Positions 48,201-61,800 of a stretch of DNA of 64,000 bases are shown piece after piece. Location: the NCBI RefSeq assembly GCF_007655135.1, contig NC_045131.1:868001-932000 (forward strand). The letters run 5' to 3'. The notes beneath the pieces are model-generated. The model was not told the DNA's origin, ran no database searches, and saw only the letters and a program-made list of their open reading frames with translations. The stretch is from Punica granatum. Its lineage: Eukaryota; Streptophyta; Magnoliopsida; Myrtales; Lythraceae. A program made the translations under genes and the position numbers. Within the stretch, counting starts at the first letter, position 1. The number at the start of each line of letters is the position of its first letter.

Positions 48201-50315
48201 AGTTCAAGGAAAGAGTCAAATAATTCTGTGTTAGACAGGCATATAATAAAGTAGTAATGCATCAGTTACCAATACTGCACATCTTAAATTGTTCCAAATC
48301 GACATAAAAGCCTCACCTGTCAGCATTTATCAACCAGTCAAAAACAAAATTCTCAAGCCCCTTCCAAAGCTTTTCTGAACGATAGAAAACCTCATAATTA
48401 GATTGAAGAAACCAAGTGAGTATAAACAAGAAGCGAAAGATTGACCTCACCTGTAAGACCCTCCTGGGGACAGCACTCCACAAACCGGATACATGCAGAG
48501 CAGAAGATACACTCCACTGCAAGCTGAGCCCAGAAAAGTGAAAACCAACCATTAATAAATTTGCAACAGACATGAACATGCAATGTCATATGAAATAGGT
48601 GCATGAACCCTCAATCACCTATAACTTCTATATCTTCATCACTGGTAAACTCTTATAAAGTAAGAGTCAATAAACAGCTGATGGCTACAGCTCTATGGAT
48701 GGAATTCTAAATACCAAGAGCTTTCAGATTTTCCAATGAATAATCATCAGTGTCAGCAATATAGGGCAAATTCTTCAAGGAGCAATTATAGGACATTGAG
48801 GACCCATTTAATCCTGAATCTCCCACCACAAAGTTCTCATTTCAAATTATCAAAGGCACATTATGTGTTCTATGTGCATATAAATGAGGACGCCAGATAG
48901 GCTGCTTCTTGAAATGTAAAAATAACTTTCTTTTCCAATTCTAATTATTACTCTAAAACAGCATATAAATTAAATTTATTTCAAATTTATGAGCAACAAT
49001 CAAGTAGCGTTCAGCACGTTGTAGAATTGTTTGGTATGCTAAATTGAAGCCAACCTTCCTTTGAAATGTAGATGCATCATTTGCACCCTTTGGAGATTCG
49101 CTGCAACAAAAATTATAGGAGGAGAACAGTTTAAAAGAAAGAAAGAAAGAAAGAAAGAAAGAGCCAACTTTTGAAAGGGAAATTCTGCACGGTTTAGAGA
49201 GATTCCATAGCAGAGAAAGATAATTAAGAACAGGAAAAGAAAAAAAAGTTAGAAAATGGAACTCATAGAATTACCTCTCTCTCCATCGGAGAAGAGCTTC
49301 CAGAAGAGGTATAGGCGTATGCCGAGCAACCATAGCCAATGAATCCAGTACTTGCTCATAGGCTGGGTCTGATGGTCGGAGGTACTGTCCATCCTGTATA
49401 TAACAGACAAGATATAGAAGAGAAGATATCAATATATATCAAGATGACACAAGATTAAAGAGAAGAAAAAAATTTGAGCAATGAAAAGTCTGCAGGCTAC
49501 TATGGGTAGGGAATCGAGAAACAGTATTATCCGAACTATAGTCTCAGCTCACGAATAGGAGAGGCCATTTAGAGGATCAACACCTCATCAATGTAGAATA
49601 TGTAACGGTACCATACATGGAACAGCAATAATAATACAAAAATTGGACATTTCTTTGCACTGAACACATGGAACAACGGCAATGAGCAAACATGCGAGCA
49701 AGAACTATATCCCGTTTTCCTTCAAAAATTTTACTTTCCATCTACAAGGCCACTAATTTTTTTACATGTTTATTTATCCCTTTTGGGTTTGCAGCTGGTC
49801 ATGCACGATACGTTTTTACCAACTGCAGACTTTATGAAAGAAGATGATGATATCCAGCTCCATACAACTGAAAGTCAAATTTTGAGCTCGGAAGAGGTAT
49901 GTGAAAGCTCGTTAATTTTCTACATCGAAGGAATCTCCAAAGTATCGTAGTTGAAGCGTATCATAGCTCGCTCGATCTCAAAATCCGAACCATAGTGTCC
50001 TGCCTCAGCTACAGCACCTCAACCAGCTCATTCCTTCAACCATTATCCCAACACCACCATAAGGCAAGGCAACACACTGCACTTACAGCTCAGCTTCACG
50101 TCGAATTGAGGCTGCAATCACTTCAATCTCAACTCCTTTCATCTCTTCGAACTGAGTGCAAAGAGATGCATACAACAGAGACATGTCGTAGAGAAAGAAA
50201 TGGAGGACAAATCATTGACCTGAGCTTGGGCGGTTTCGATGCGACGCCGTGCTAGTGGGAGGAACCGCTGCAGAAGGGCGTCGACGATCAGCTTAGCAGC
50301 ACTCCCTGCCTTCAT
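39266..50315 (-). CDS. Furry/MOR2-like cell-morphogenesis protein (armadillo-type)
   Basis: Seventeen phase-consistent exons give 2146 residues: 50315-50220, 49393-49275, 49100-49055, 48523-48451, 48374-48317, 48103-48008, 47442-47325, 47248-46982, 46611-46510, 46366-46009, 45920-45807, 45435-44804, 44700-44504, 44359-44137, 43893-43774, 43328-42561 and 42319-39266. It starts [20 protein letters not shown] and ends [17 protein letters not shown], matching the plant Furry protein (recalled Arabidopsis At5g15680, about 2150 residues) along its length. Furry-family proteins are very large helical-repeat scaffolds that work with NDR kinases and MOB proteins in polarised growth; the plant role is inferred. 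Signposts are [56 protein letters not shown] and [19 protein letters not shown]. The last exon alone encodes 1017 residues. No signal peptide or membrane span was seen. It is head-to-head with BLOS2. Confidence 0.95.
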
Positions 50316-50539
50316 CTCTCCGATCTCCCTTCTCGCTCGCCGTTCACTTCATTTTTTTTTTCCCCCTCACACTCCAAAAGAAAAAAAAAAAAACCAAAGA
50401 ACAAGTTCTTTCTTTTCTTTTCTCTTCTGTCTGTCTGTCAGCAACAATTTTTTTTCCCTTAATTATAAATATAGCCCCCCAAAAAAAACAAAATCCTCTT
50501 ATTTAGGAACGCTGCGCAGTACATGAACACCTGACCGGT

Positions 50540-50760
50540 CTGTCTAATATAGCCGGTCGGACCCGGTCTGATAGGAAGATCCTTTTGGTTTTGGGGCTAC
50601 ACCGGTCTACAGTCAAGGTCCACTTTTTCCTTTTCTGTAATGGACTAAGCCCAATCAAGACGGCCCATTGGGCCCCGTTTCCTCTGAGGCCCAATTCACT
50701 GGATCAAATAGTTTCTGTTCGTGTACGTATTAAACAGTCCGCCCGACGGGATTTTATTTT
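50540..50760. promoter_or_regulatory. Probable bidirectional promoter, Furry-like gene and BLOS2
   Basis: Between the Furry-like ATG (50315, minus) and the presumed BLOS2 leader lie several GGCCCA/TGGGCY (site II/telo-type) motifs at 50647-50695: AAGCCCAAT, GGCCCATTGGGCCC and GGCCCAATT. Such motifs are frequent in plant housekeeping promoters, and no TATA box was seen. The BLOS2 transcript probably begins near 50750-50800 with a noncoding exon ending at the GTAGGT donor near 50924; this is inferred. Confidence 0.5.
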
Positions 50761-51599
50761 CCGACCAAACGGCTCGCCTGAAGTGGAAGTTGGTATCGTC
50801 GCCGTGTTTCTTCCTCCGACGTGCAATCCGGTAATCTTCTCGGGCTCGAAGCTGCGATCTCGACGGTTCTCGTTTCGTCCTCTCTGTGCTCCTGAAGGAC
50901 GGATGTATCGGCCTGATTTTCGGTAGGTCCTCTTAGCCGTGAATGCTTATATATGAGTGCGAGCTGCTTGTTGATTATACTGTAAATAAAGTAGCAACTG
51001 CGGAAGTTTCGGCTGTAGTGAGCTGATTCTGTGCTAGATCGGTGTGATTTTCGTCTTCATTGAAGCTTAGAAGAAGATTTTGCACGGAGGAGTAACGTTG
51101 TACGAGGTTTACCTGATTGGTTATACGGTGGAGTTGGTTGTGCTCGAATGATCAGGCCGATGCAAGGTTGATCTATTGAGTGATATAATTTATGCTATAG
51201 TAAAAGTCTCTAAGGCGACGTCTGTCACAGGCTCGCAGCTCGCTGCTAATGTATCGATTTTTGTGCAAAATGAGATAATTTCCTCTCTTTTCAAGGTTAT
51301 GATGAACCACGGGATCGATTGATCCATAATCACAGGCATGTTCTCGAGTGCTTAAAAAGTAATTTTGAGTTTCGGAGCCTCCTTTACTTCTTTCATTCTG
51401 TGAACTCTTGTACATTACTGCTTTTCGTCCATTCTCCAGTGAATGGAGAACCTGTCACTTTGCAGCTTCACTTTGGAGGATACAATTTCCATGGCATAAG
51501 TTAATCATACGAGGAAGATTAGTATCATATCGCACTGAGCAATGACCGTCAACAGGAGATGATCCTCTTGGGGCCTTGTATTAGACATTTTAGGACAAA

Positions 51600-51917
51600 T
51601 TCCGTTTAAGCTTCTTGTTCTTTTGATAATATCCCACTTCGTTTTTATATCACTTGTCAGTATTGCATTTTTCTCGACCTGGAAGAGTAACTTGAAAGAA
51701 AGGATGCAGCATTGCATTAAGCTACTTGTTCTTTTGGTAACATCCCACCCTACATCATTGTCACTAAATTCATCTGATGTTTTTTGTTCAATATTAGAAG
51801 AGTCACTTGAAAGAAAGGATGCAGCATTACATTTAAGCTACTTGTTCTTTTGGTAACATCCCACCCTACATCGTTGTCACTAAATTCATCTAATGTTTGT
51901 TGTTCAATATTAATAGG
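51600..51917. repeat. Tandem repeat, period about 114 bases, in BLOS2 leader/intron
   Basis: Two closely similar units begin at 51691 and 51805. Each starts CTTGAAAGAAAGGATGCAGC and includes ACATCCCACCCTACATC and TCACTAAATTCATCT. A diverged third unit precedes them (about 51600-51690; TTCTTGTTCTTTTGATAATATCCCAC). They lie upstream of the BLOS2 ATG at 52042, in untranslated or intronic DNA. Confidence 0.85.
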
Positions 51918-52041
51918 GCTGCATCTAGCTAGGAGGGACAGGCGGAGGCAAATATTCAGGAACATTTGTTTGAGAACCTTCACGGCTTGGTGTAGATTGT
52001 GGAGTTGTAGTCTTGTAAAAGTTCTATTCTTAAGTCTACTG

Positions 52042-52596
52042 ATGGATGGAAAAGACGAGAAGCCAGTGGAGCAAGACAAGCTGGCGGAGGCACTTGGTAA
52101 TCTCTTCATTAATGTCTCTGCCATGGTCAAAGCTGAGCTGCAGGTCTCCTCTCTCAATCCTTAGGTTCCTTTAGGTTTGTTTTGGTTTCAGATTGTACGT
52201 AACACCTTGATGTCCAAAGCACAGTAGTTGTGCGACTTCCTATGGATATCCTTATTGTACAGTGTTATTCGGTATATTCAAAAAATTGCCTCAGAAAATT
52301 TGACGAGAATATTGGGTATATGCTTTCAGGGCACAAACAATCAGCTAGAACTATTGGAGAAGATGAACCTGAAAGTTGCCGAAGAGTACAAAGAATTTGG
52401 AGATGTCGCTTCAGGATTAAGAGTATTTGTAGAGCAGTTGAAATCAAAATCAGGTAGCTTTGATGAGTATGTACAGCAGATTGATGCAATCGAGCAGCAA
52501 ATAGCAGAATTTGAGGCTGTGATTTCCATGCTCGATAAGTACGTTTCCTTGCTCGAAACAAAAGTGCGATCTGTGTACAAAAACCCACCTGCATAA
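52042..52596 (+). CDS. BLOS2: BLOC-1 subunit 2 homologue
   Basis: Two coding exons, 52042-52143 and 52330-52596 (donor CTGCAG/GTCTCC, acceptor CTTTCAG/GGC, phase 0), give 122 residues. The protein is almost entirely helical and coiled-coil: LAEALGNLFINVSAMVKAEL, then NNQLELLEKMNLKVAEEY, FVEQLKSKSGSFDEYVQQ and FEAVISMLDKYVSLLETKV. This is the BLOC1S2 signature, and the length matches Arabidopsis BLOS2. In plants BLOS1 and BLOS2 take part in endosome-to-vacuole trafficking of membrane proteins such as PIN carriers. The ATG chosen gives the short acidic N-terminus (MDGKDEKPVEQDK) expected; frames extending further upstream lack similarity. The leader upstream contains the 114-base tandem repeat. 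Confidence 0.9.
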
Positions 52597-53258
52597 ATGA
52601 TGCCGCTCTTGTACTTTCAATAATGTCTTTTTAAGTTGTCAAGTAATACCAAGTTGATGACAATTCTGCTTATTCCTTCGGTCTCCTCTCTAGTGCTGGA
52701 GAACATGTCTCCAGCCACTCATACTTTGCACACTTCTGATGAAGAAAGAAAAAGTTGGATCTCCGGATTTGCATACTGTTTGCTCGGCGTGTAACAGAAC
52801 GTATATATGTCCTTGTTAGATCCGCCGACGTGCAATTTGATCGGAACGTATATGCCATTCATGGGCCATCTCTCTTCACAACCGGAAATCTCCAGCTAGA
52901 AGAGGGAACAATTGTGCATCAACCAGCCTCTTTGATATAGATATTGATTTCCTACCCCCCCACCTCTTTCCCTACTATAATAGGAGTACAGTTTTTTCTT
53001 TTTCCCCAAATATTCCTCGTCAGCCCAGCCCAGTTCTGTGGACCGTGCGATACGTAAAAAAAAAAAAGCCCATGTGATCAGCATATTGCCCAGCTTCTAT
53101 TATTGGGCCGAATTGGCTTGGCCGATTGATAAAGCCGCCGTCGTACGGCCTTTCGTTTTGTCGGCCTTTCCCCGCCACCGGCAGACACCGTCCGACATTT
53201 CAGAACTTCCGTTTACATCTCCCTACTTCTGAATTCGCGCTTCTCCCTCTCCGGTACT
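52597..53258. other. BLOS2 3' flank and kanadaptin promoter
   Basis: The BLOS2 3' UTR probably occupies the first 150-250 bases. Upstream of 53259, GGGCC and GCCCA elements occur near 53027-53120 (AGCCCAGCCCAG, AAGCCCATG, TTGGGCCG), typical of TATA-less plant promoters. No further gene was seen. Confidence 0.5.
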
Positions 53259-56200
53259 ATGACGACGGCGATGGATCCTCCGCCTCCTGGACAGCCGGAA
53301 AACGAGACAGTTGCGTCCGTCGGAGCTGAAGCTCAGGAGGCCACGGTAGAAGCAGCATCCGCGGACACTTCTGCAACGCCATCTTCTATGCCTTCTCCTC
53401 CTACCAGAGCCCCTGACTCCTCAGGTCCCGAAAGTACTGAAGAGGCTGTCCTGAAGCGTAGCACGAAGCCGAGCTCTCAGGGCGTTCCGGTGCCCTACAC
53501 GATTCCTCCGTGGAGTGAGCGTCCCTGCCACCAATTCTATCTCGAAGTGCTCAAGGATGGTTACATTCTTGATCAGCTCAACGTGTATGCATCTTTGAAA
53601 TCCTAGCGCTGCCATGTGTATTCAACTCACTACCTGAGTTTCACTTGAATTTGAATCATATCCTCTCCTTTTCCCCTTGTTTTTGCTTTCATTCAGACAC
53701 GAGAAAGGGGCTTACATGTTCGGGCGGGTTGATCTCTGTGATTTTGTGCTCGAGCATCCAACTATTTCCCGTTTCCATGCCGGTAATATTCAGTTCTCGA
53801 GCTGTTTCTTGCTTTATGAAATAATTATCGGGTCTTTTGTCAGAAGTTCGAATTTTGGTGAGGCGATTAGCTGAAAACCTTATAAGCCGGAAGTGTTGGT
53901 ATTGATAGTATGTTAGTTGTGATATGAAATTTCCCATGAGCTTCGTGAATTGGGATTGGATTGATACCTTTGCCTCTAACAATTTTGCCCTCCCTCATTG
54001 TAGTCCTTCAATTCAACGTGGATGGGGAAGCTTACCTGTATGATCTTGGCAGTACTCACGGTACCTTTGTGAACAAGAATCAGGTACCATAATGAAAGTA
54101 AAAAATTTATTTATTTTTGAAGATTTATTGTGCAGCATGTTTTTCGTTGTCTTCTCTCATGGAGGTGTTCTGCTATTGGGAGCACATAACATGATCCCAG
54201 TATTGAGATATACCAATTTATTGCTTCTGTTGGTTAATTACAATTTCCATGTTCATCCAGGTGAAGAAGAAGGTCTACGTGGACTTGCATGTTGGAGATG
54301 TTATTCGATTCGGACAGTAAGTAAAGTGGCATCTGATCTCCTGTTTATGGCCCTCCAGCTAGGCTTATTAACTCGTGCTGGCCTTTTTTGTCCCATTATT
54401 CTCACCTTGCCTAAGTATATATTGAAATATAGTAGCATTTTCCCTATTATGAGCTGCATATCTAGGTTGTGTTTAGTTAATCTAATGAGTAACGAAGTCT
54501 ATTTGCGGATGCCACTTTGAAAGCTTGTGAACAACTGGCCATTTAGCTTGTGCATCTAGTCAAAGTGAATGGTTGATTTTTATGTGACCCATGCTCTTGG
54601 TTGGGTATTAAAGATCTGAGGGTCATTGCTTTTAGTTGTATGCCTATAAGATGTGAGGTTTTCTTGTAATCTGTGGAGTCGCTGGATAGACGTTCCTTTG
54701 AGTTAGATTCTCCTTCTACTAATTTTATATTCACAAAGGTCTGCAATTAATTGCTGCAGATCTTCTCGATTATACATTTTTCAAGGACCAGCAGACTTGA
54801 TGCCACCGGTAAGACACGAATATTATCTTCACTGCTGTTATTCGATTGCTATATGATTTGATATTCTTTTATTAAAATTAATTTTGTAATCTTTTGTCTT
54901 TTAAAAATGAAACGAAAACATTTGTTTGCGAATGATGAAGAGATGTCTTTTCCTCATCTCGTATTTATGAATTCAGAGAAACAGCTCTAACAGATCAGAG
55001 GAGCTATTCCCTTTAATTGCAACTGTATTCATCCAGTTTATTGTGCATTTTGAAATATTACCCTGAGTATTTAATTTGCATTTTCTGTCTTACTTAAGTT
55101 CTTCTAGATTCTAGATAAATGACTAATTCTAAAATCCACTGATTTGTCGGTGCACCTTATTCTTTTTATAAGTGTATGTTACTAATTAAACGCATACTTA
55201 TATTTTCAGGAGAGTGACCTGAAAGTTATTAAAGAAGCAAAACTACAAGAAAAGCTGCGTGATAGGGAAGCTTCTTTACAGCGTGCAAGAGATGAGGCAT
55301 ACCTTGCAGATGGTATCTCATGGGGCATGGGAGAAGATGCTGTTGAAGAGGATGAGGTTTGTGGTACCTTACTTTGTTTCAAGGATTCAAATAGGACAGA
55401 TGTGCTCTTCCACTTCTTGTTTACCATTTCACCCAGCAGATTATCGAAGAAGAGTGACTAAAACATGGCACCATGAACTTGGATTCTATGAGTCATTTTA
55501 TTTCCCAAACAGGAGCAGTCTCACCTTCAGTCGAGAATTTAATTATTGATTCTATTTGAGGACATACAGGAAAATGCATGATACTGAGGTGAACTCATTT
55601 GTCACTGAATTGTAGGATGAGATGGATGAGGTGACTTGGCAAACTTTCAAGGGTCAGCTTACTGAAAAGCAGGAAAAAACTCGCGAAAAAGTAGTAAAAA
55701 GAATGCAAAAGGTCAGTCCTTTTGTCCTGTTGATAAAAGGAATTCATGAATTTTGAAGTTTGTTATCTGATTATTTCTAATGGTTTAATCGTTGTTGCTG
55801 GTAGATAGCTCACATGAAGAAAGAGATAGATGCAATTCGTGCAAAGGATATAGCTCAAGGTGGATTAACTCAGGGGCAACAAACACAAATTGCTCGCAAT
55901 GAGCAAAGAATTTCACAGGTAAATCTTGGAAGTTTATGAACTTATTTCCTTGATTTGATTATTAGTTTTTTTGGCCAACTGTATAACGTGGTGAAGTGCA
56001 GAATCGTAAAATAAATATTCTTTTTCTTGGTAGATCATGGAAGAACTTGAGAACTTGGAAGAGACACTAAATGAGAGTATACGAGAGAGTATAGGTGCAC
56101 GTTCCGGAAAAATTTCTCATGGTAAAAACAAGGGAGCAACCGAAGATGACGATGACCTTTTGAGGTATCGTACTGTTTGCCTCTTTCTTCTTTAATTTGA

Positions 56201-57666
56201 AGTTTTTATGATTCAACCATGTATTGGAAGAATAATGTGATGGAATTTGGATGGTCTTCTGTCTTAAGATTTAATCTGTGTCTTGTGCATCCTGATCACT
56301 AGCAGGGTCATTTTTATTGTATGTACGCTTTCTCATAGTTTCACAATTGTACTTCTTTTATGAATTTTCAATTTCCAGTGATGATGATGAATTCTATGAC
56401 CGCACGAAGAAGAAGACATCCACTGCAAAACCTGGGGAATCACAATCAATAGAAACTGCAGATACGCTCCTTGACAAGAGGGATGCAATAACAAGAGAAA
56501 TGGAAGAGAAAAAAGAACTGCTCGCAAATGAGAAGAAGCAAACGGAATCAATAACTGTCTTAGAAACTGGAGCTGGAGATTCACTTGATGCTTACATGTC
56601 CGGCCTTTCATCCCAGCTTGGTTAGGAATTCTTACTTTGAAGATTACAAGTGTTTTGTCTTAATTTTCTTTTTAATGCCTTGTAGCTGATCAATGCTTGT
56701 CTACCAGTGCTTGATAAAACCTCACAGATTGAGAAGGAAATATCATCTCTCCAAAGTCAGTTGGACCGGGTATTATACCTCTTGAAGATTGCTGATCCAA
56801 AAGGAGAAGCTTCAAAGAAAAGAGATTTGAAGGGACAAGAACCGAAAATTGATAAATCAGAACCTGCTAATGTTGTCGAGAAGAGTGAAGCTAAGAAAGG
56901 TGTCAAGCCTAGAGAAATCACGAATGTCTCTACGGAAGAGGGAATTGGTGATTCAGCGGCAACATCAAGCGAGGCATCAGGAGGTGAAAAGATCAGTGAT
57001 GATGGTTCCGAGGAAAAACCTGCCGTTTATACTACGGTGAAGCCACAGTGGCTCGGCGCCGTAGAGGATAAGCAAATTGATGGAAGAAAACAAGAAGCAG
57101 AATGTTCGACCCTGCCTGAGGCTGATCAGTTTGTTGACTACAAAGACCGGAAGAAAATTCTGAGTACTGGAGATGATTTAAAGGGAAATTCGAACTCAGG
57201 GTCTGAAGGTCCCGTAGCTGGCCTCATAATAAGGAAGCGAAAACAGACTGAGAAGCCTGAAATGACGGTAGATAAGACTCCTGAAGATTCAACATCTTCC
57301 CAAGGAGCAGAACTCGCGGTAGAGGATGCTGTGGCTCTGCTACTGAAACACCAGAAAGGCTACCATGGGTTAGATGGCGAAGGAAATGATGATTTCTCTG
57401 GCACTAAAGAGCAGGCGGAGAATAAGAAGAAACCCAAAAGAGTTCTAGGACCTGAGAAGCCATCTTTCCTTGACACTAACTCGGAATATGAATCATGGGT
57501 TCCACCTGAAGGTAAATTACAACCTCAGTTGTTCATTATGTTGTAATATTTTAGAGTATTATTTTTGTACAAGAGAGAATTGTATAATCCATATGTTATT
57601 GACTCATTCTCTGCAGGACAATCAGGCGATGGACGGACATCACTGAATGATCAGTATGGCTATTGA
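53259..57666 (+). CDS. Kanadaptin-like FHA-domain protein
   Basis: Twelve phase-consistent exons give 726 residues: 53259-53584, 53697-53782, 54004-54083, 54261-54316, 54760-54808, 55210-55356, 55616-55711, 55805-55918, 56034-56164, 56379-56620, 56708-57511 and 57617-57666. Residues 1-85 are Pro/Ser/Ala-rich and disordered. The FHA domain (about 90-195) shows MFGR (116-119), the phosphothreonine-binding ISRFHA (132-137) and GSTHGTFVN. Long charged coiled-coil regions follow (EKQEKTREKVVKRMQK; EELENLEETLNE), then a Lys/Glu-rich linker and the C-terminal tail PPEGQSGDGRTSLNDQYGY, diagnostic of plant kanadaptin (SLC4A1AP) proteins. Kanadaptin is a nuclear-targeted protein implicated in RNA processing or trafficking; its exact plant role is unclear. 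The ATG at 53259 is the first in the leader, although a nearby in-frame ATG at codon 5 is also possible. Confidence 0.92.
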
Positions 57667-58811
57667 AGTCTGCAGCTTTTGGGTTGTCTGGTCATCAAAA
57701 ATTGAAACTGGTCAAATCAGCGGGCCCAATTTTACAGCTTTGTGTTAGGTAGCGTGTATGTATGGAGGATAGGCTATGGTTTGTACATCAAAATCTTGGA
57801 GAGAGGCCTATATTGACTGAGAAATATTTTTCTCAGAATCGTGCAGTGGTGTCTCCAAATAATTTGAAGCTGCTATTAGCATAGCAGCCACTGAGCCGAG
57901 CCGATTACCAGAAGATCATAAAAGGATTTGCCAAGTAATGAGCGGAGATATTGCGGCTGCCTTGGCAGGGATATGTTGAATGAGGAGACTGCTTTCTGAT
58001 GTCAGAAAATTGAATAGTTGACACTTGCATGATCGTGAGGGGCTGACTGAAGTTGGATTTTGGATTGCCTGTTGTGGTTAAAGAGAGGTTGGCAATTGTC
58101 GTTGCATGTATGTTTACCAGTTTCTCCAGGTTTTTCTCTTAGCATCCTTCGTATCAGTCAACTTCCAGGAATTCGAATGAGTAATGCAGACGGTTCTCAG
58201 CTCAGAAATTTTTTCGTGTTTTAGTCTCAAACGGATGGGTCCCTGCCATTTGACAATGTAACACAACTGTGTAACTGCATGAGATGTTTTGAACTTCCTT
58301 GCCAACTAATGAAATATGCACGAGAAACCCGCGTCCTCGTATCATAAGCTCCAAGTTTCTACCTTTTCAGTTCTACTCTGTACACAGATTACACATTATA
58401 AGAGGTATATAAACACATATCATGAAGCAAGCTGCCACTTATGCTTCATCGCGCAAAACCCAATTTTCAGTGTTTCACGTCTCCAAAAAGATGGAATTCT
58501 AGCCTCCATGTCCTCCTAGCTGGGCATGACTTGGATCACCAGTCTCTACAGTAGCATGCCCATTCATTCACTAAGATTCTCGAGGCCTCGAAGCATTCTC
58601 GTCTCAAAAACCAATGTTGAGCAGCCTATACAAATGGTGTCAAGAGAACTGAAGCCCACGTGACTCTTCAGGGAAATGCCTTCAGCAGGGAAGTTGTTCC
58701 AAGCAATTACTTGGTACGTATTGCCTTCTGTTCAGTTCCATGCAAAATAAATCATGCAAGAAACATCGCATGAAGAAGCAGAAAGCACAAAGGTTATGTA
58801 ACTTGACCCCA
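57667..58811. other. Convergent 3' ends of kanadaptin and RPOT genes
   Basis: Tail-to-tail spacer between a plus-strand and a minus-strand stop codon. Both 3' UTRs lie here; no other coding sequence is supported. The exact cleavage sites were not determined. Confidence 0.6.
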
Positions 58812-61800
58812 TTAATTGAAGAAATAAGGCGAATCCAGTACATCTCGTAGGTCAAAATCTCCGCGTTCAGGTAAGGGAGGAAAGTTCAACGTAGGGAATG
58901 ACTGCTGGAAGCTCTCCAGCAACTGCACCCCAAAAGAAAAATTTAGAATCATCAGCAAAAAAGAATCTATGAATTACTGTTCTGGGAAGAGAAAAATGGA
59001 ATTTCAACCAGAAGAGCTTACGTTTTCAAGGATAGGGGTCTCATAGAGTTCCACAAATTTCTCTCTCAATATCTGATTCATCTTATCCACATCACAAGCA
59101 TGAGTCCAGTATGAATCGTGAACTCCTGCAACCAAAACACAAATTAATAACTCGCAGATAAAGTGAAAAAAACAATGCATGAAGGAGGAAGACTCGCAGA
59201 AGGACCTGCAAAACTCATCCCCGCCTTCTTGCAGGCAACAGCAGTCATCATCATGTGGGACCCATCGAGGGAGTGGACAAAATTCGGGGGAAAAGCCGTT
59301 CTCTGCCGCTTGACCATGACCTGAATGTGAACGAAGCAGCTGCGAATCAGACCCTGTAATGGTGATGACAATAGAGGAATCTGAAATACAACAGCAGCGT
59401 GCGTACTAAAATACAAGAACTGACCTTTCCGGTTTCCCGTTGCAATGTCAGAATCTGAAGAGAAGTTTTCACCTGCATGATGACAGACTAGTGAGCTCAT
59501 TTGTTCCATAAAATAAAACTAGAAGAAAATTTACTAACAGTTGAGGTGATAAATGTCTGAAGACTCACAAGATGTCTTCCCAGCCTACGGTAAGGTTGCA
59601 CCACAGGGAGCCCAAGCGGAGTTGTCCACTGAACCAGTTGATTTTCAGCTGCAATTATCTTTCCACATAAAAAGTTTGTGATCAGAAGATCACGTTGAGG
59701 GTATAACACGAACTGGAATAAAAGATTGAAACGATGTAAAATAATGGTTTACCCTCGCACATTCTCCCAGCCAGCTCATGATATCCCGTGCAGCTTCAAA
59801 CATCTCACCTAAGGCAGTTAAGGTAACCTGTGAAAGATTAAAAAGGTAAAAGAATTGAAGATCTCAATTTCCTGAAAGATTACTTGAGCTCTTCTATATG
59901 AATAATAGAAAGAAAAATTATCCTAACTAACTTCAGGCCTCATGGACATAGTAGGCGTGCCCGGTCTATCCAATTGTTGGAATAAACAAATATACAAACT
60001 AATGATGCAGCAGCCAACTCATCCTTCGAATTTGTCCCCTTTTCCATCGATTATGAAATTATGATCTACTATAGCACTATTTTTGGTTGGAGCCAACTGA
60101 CCCTCGGTTAAACTCATGAAACATGCTCAGCTGGTTCAATATAGTCTATTTCTGTAAACCATGCCCATAACCAAGAAAATAAAAATATAGTGGGAAGTGG
60201 GCACTGAGGCTTTCAGCAGCATAAAATGTTCCGACCTTAGCAGCATAACAAGATGCCCGAAATAGCTCCGTATCATCGGAAATGGCCCCACGTTCCTTCA
60301 ATCTTCTCTTGATCTGCTCCCGAGCACCAATATAAGTGACTCCATACACAGATGTCATAACTGTCTGCTTCACCAGTTTCCTGTCTACCTGAAAAATTGT
60401 CCAAAAACTATTAACTCAAATTTCCTCATGGTGGGAATTACAAATTTCAAATCAATCAGCTCATAAACTGAAAAGCTATCAAAATTTGACAGGGCTGATA
60501 TTCATCTTCCCCAGCTAATCCCTAAGAGGGTGAAAAATGACCTGATTCACTAACATCTTTGCATGTACTGCATCCTGGAAAATTGCAGGATCCTTTTGTG
60601 CATCGCTCCGCATAATATCTAGAACTCTGCAGCAAGATTTCCCAAATAAGTATAAAACAGAAAATCAGATTTCTACTCGACTAATGTGCATTCTCATAAT
60701 GAAATGGATGTAAATACAAGGAAAACATCCAACATTCAGAACTGAAGAAGCATAACGTTGGTGAAATTATCAAATTCTGTGAGAAAGGTGAGCTCTTAAT
60801 TCATTCAGAGATACAACATCAAACTCCTGAAAACATGCAGGAAGGTTAGATTCATTTGTTGCATACTTTATTTAGATAGACATTTGGCCTGAGAATATGT
60901 ATATATTAGTTCATTTCTGTTTTATTTGCCAAAATAGTTTACTTTGCTGCTCTTTCTCCTTCACCTCGTTGCTCGCCTTTTCCTGGGAGAGGATACCTAC
61001 TAAAGAGAGCTCACTCAAAATCCATTATGGAACGGAAATTTTCCTTACCTAGAAGCTATTCCTGAGTACACATCTGCAGGCTTTTCTCCTGCAACCAGAT
61101 TCACCGCAGTAGCACCCAACTGAAGAAACAAGTTTGCACATCAGATGATCATGGTTGTTAATATTACTGAAAGTAAGGATTTAAATATAATTTCACAAAA
61201 AGAAAGATGACTCGTCACCTTATCTCTTCCAAGAGCAGCATAGTGTTGCAATCCATTACATGAACCATCCTACAGATAAATAACGTGATTAAGAAGAACC
61301 TTTATACTAAAATTGCATTGACAAAGCATCTGGAATATAACCTTCCAACATATAAAAACAACATATCATGTAATGCATTTAGAAATCATATATATTGGGT
61401 TGATTGCAGCATGTAATTACCTGATGGACAGGAATATGTGACACAAAAGTCTCCGGGGATGAGCTCCTCAGAGCTTCAGTTAGATTAATGCAAACAGCCA
61501 AGCATTGGAATGGATCTTCTGCATTTAACCACCATCGATTGCCTTCTAGTGGTCGGTCAGCACAATCAAAAATATCGTCCAAGTGATTCTCTGTGAATGC
61601 TAATCTTGCCTCATGAGATAGCTTGTCCACCCCATTCGCAAATAAATTCGCCAAATGTATCTTAAGCCAGCGTAACCCAGACTGCCCCAAGGGGCGGCCC
61701 TCTGCAAATTCTAAAATGCCACGACATAAATCAGAACCAAGATGGTTCAAGTAAGGGTGCATGGGATATGCACGGCCTCTGAAATCAAGGTTGTGTGGGT

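Noticed and set aside
52230..52457. Alternative plus-strand frame over BLOS2 exon 2
   Set aside because: It is out of phase with the conserved BLOS2 coiled-coil protein and has no similarity of its own.
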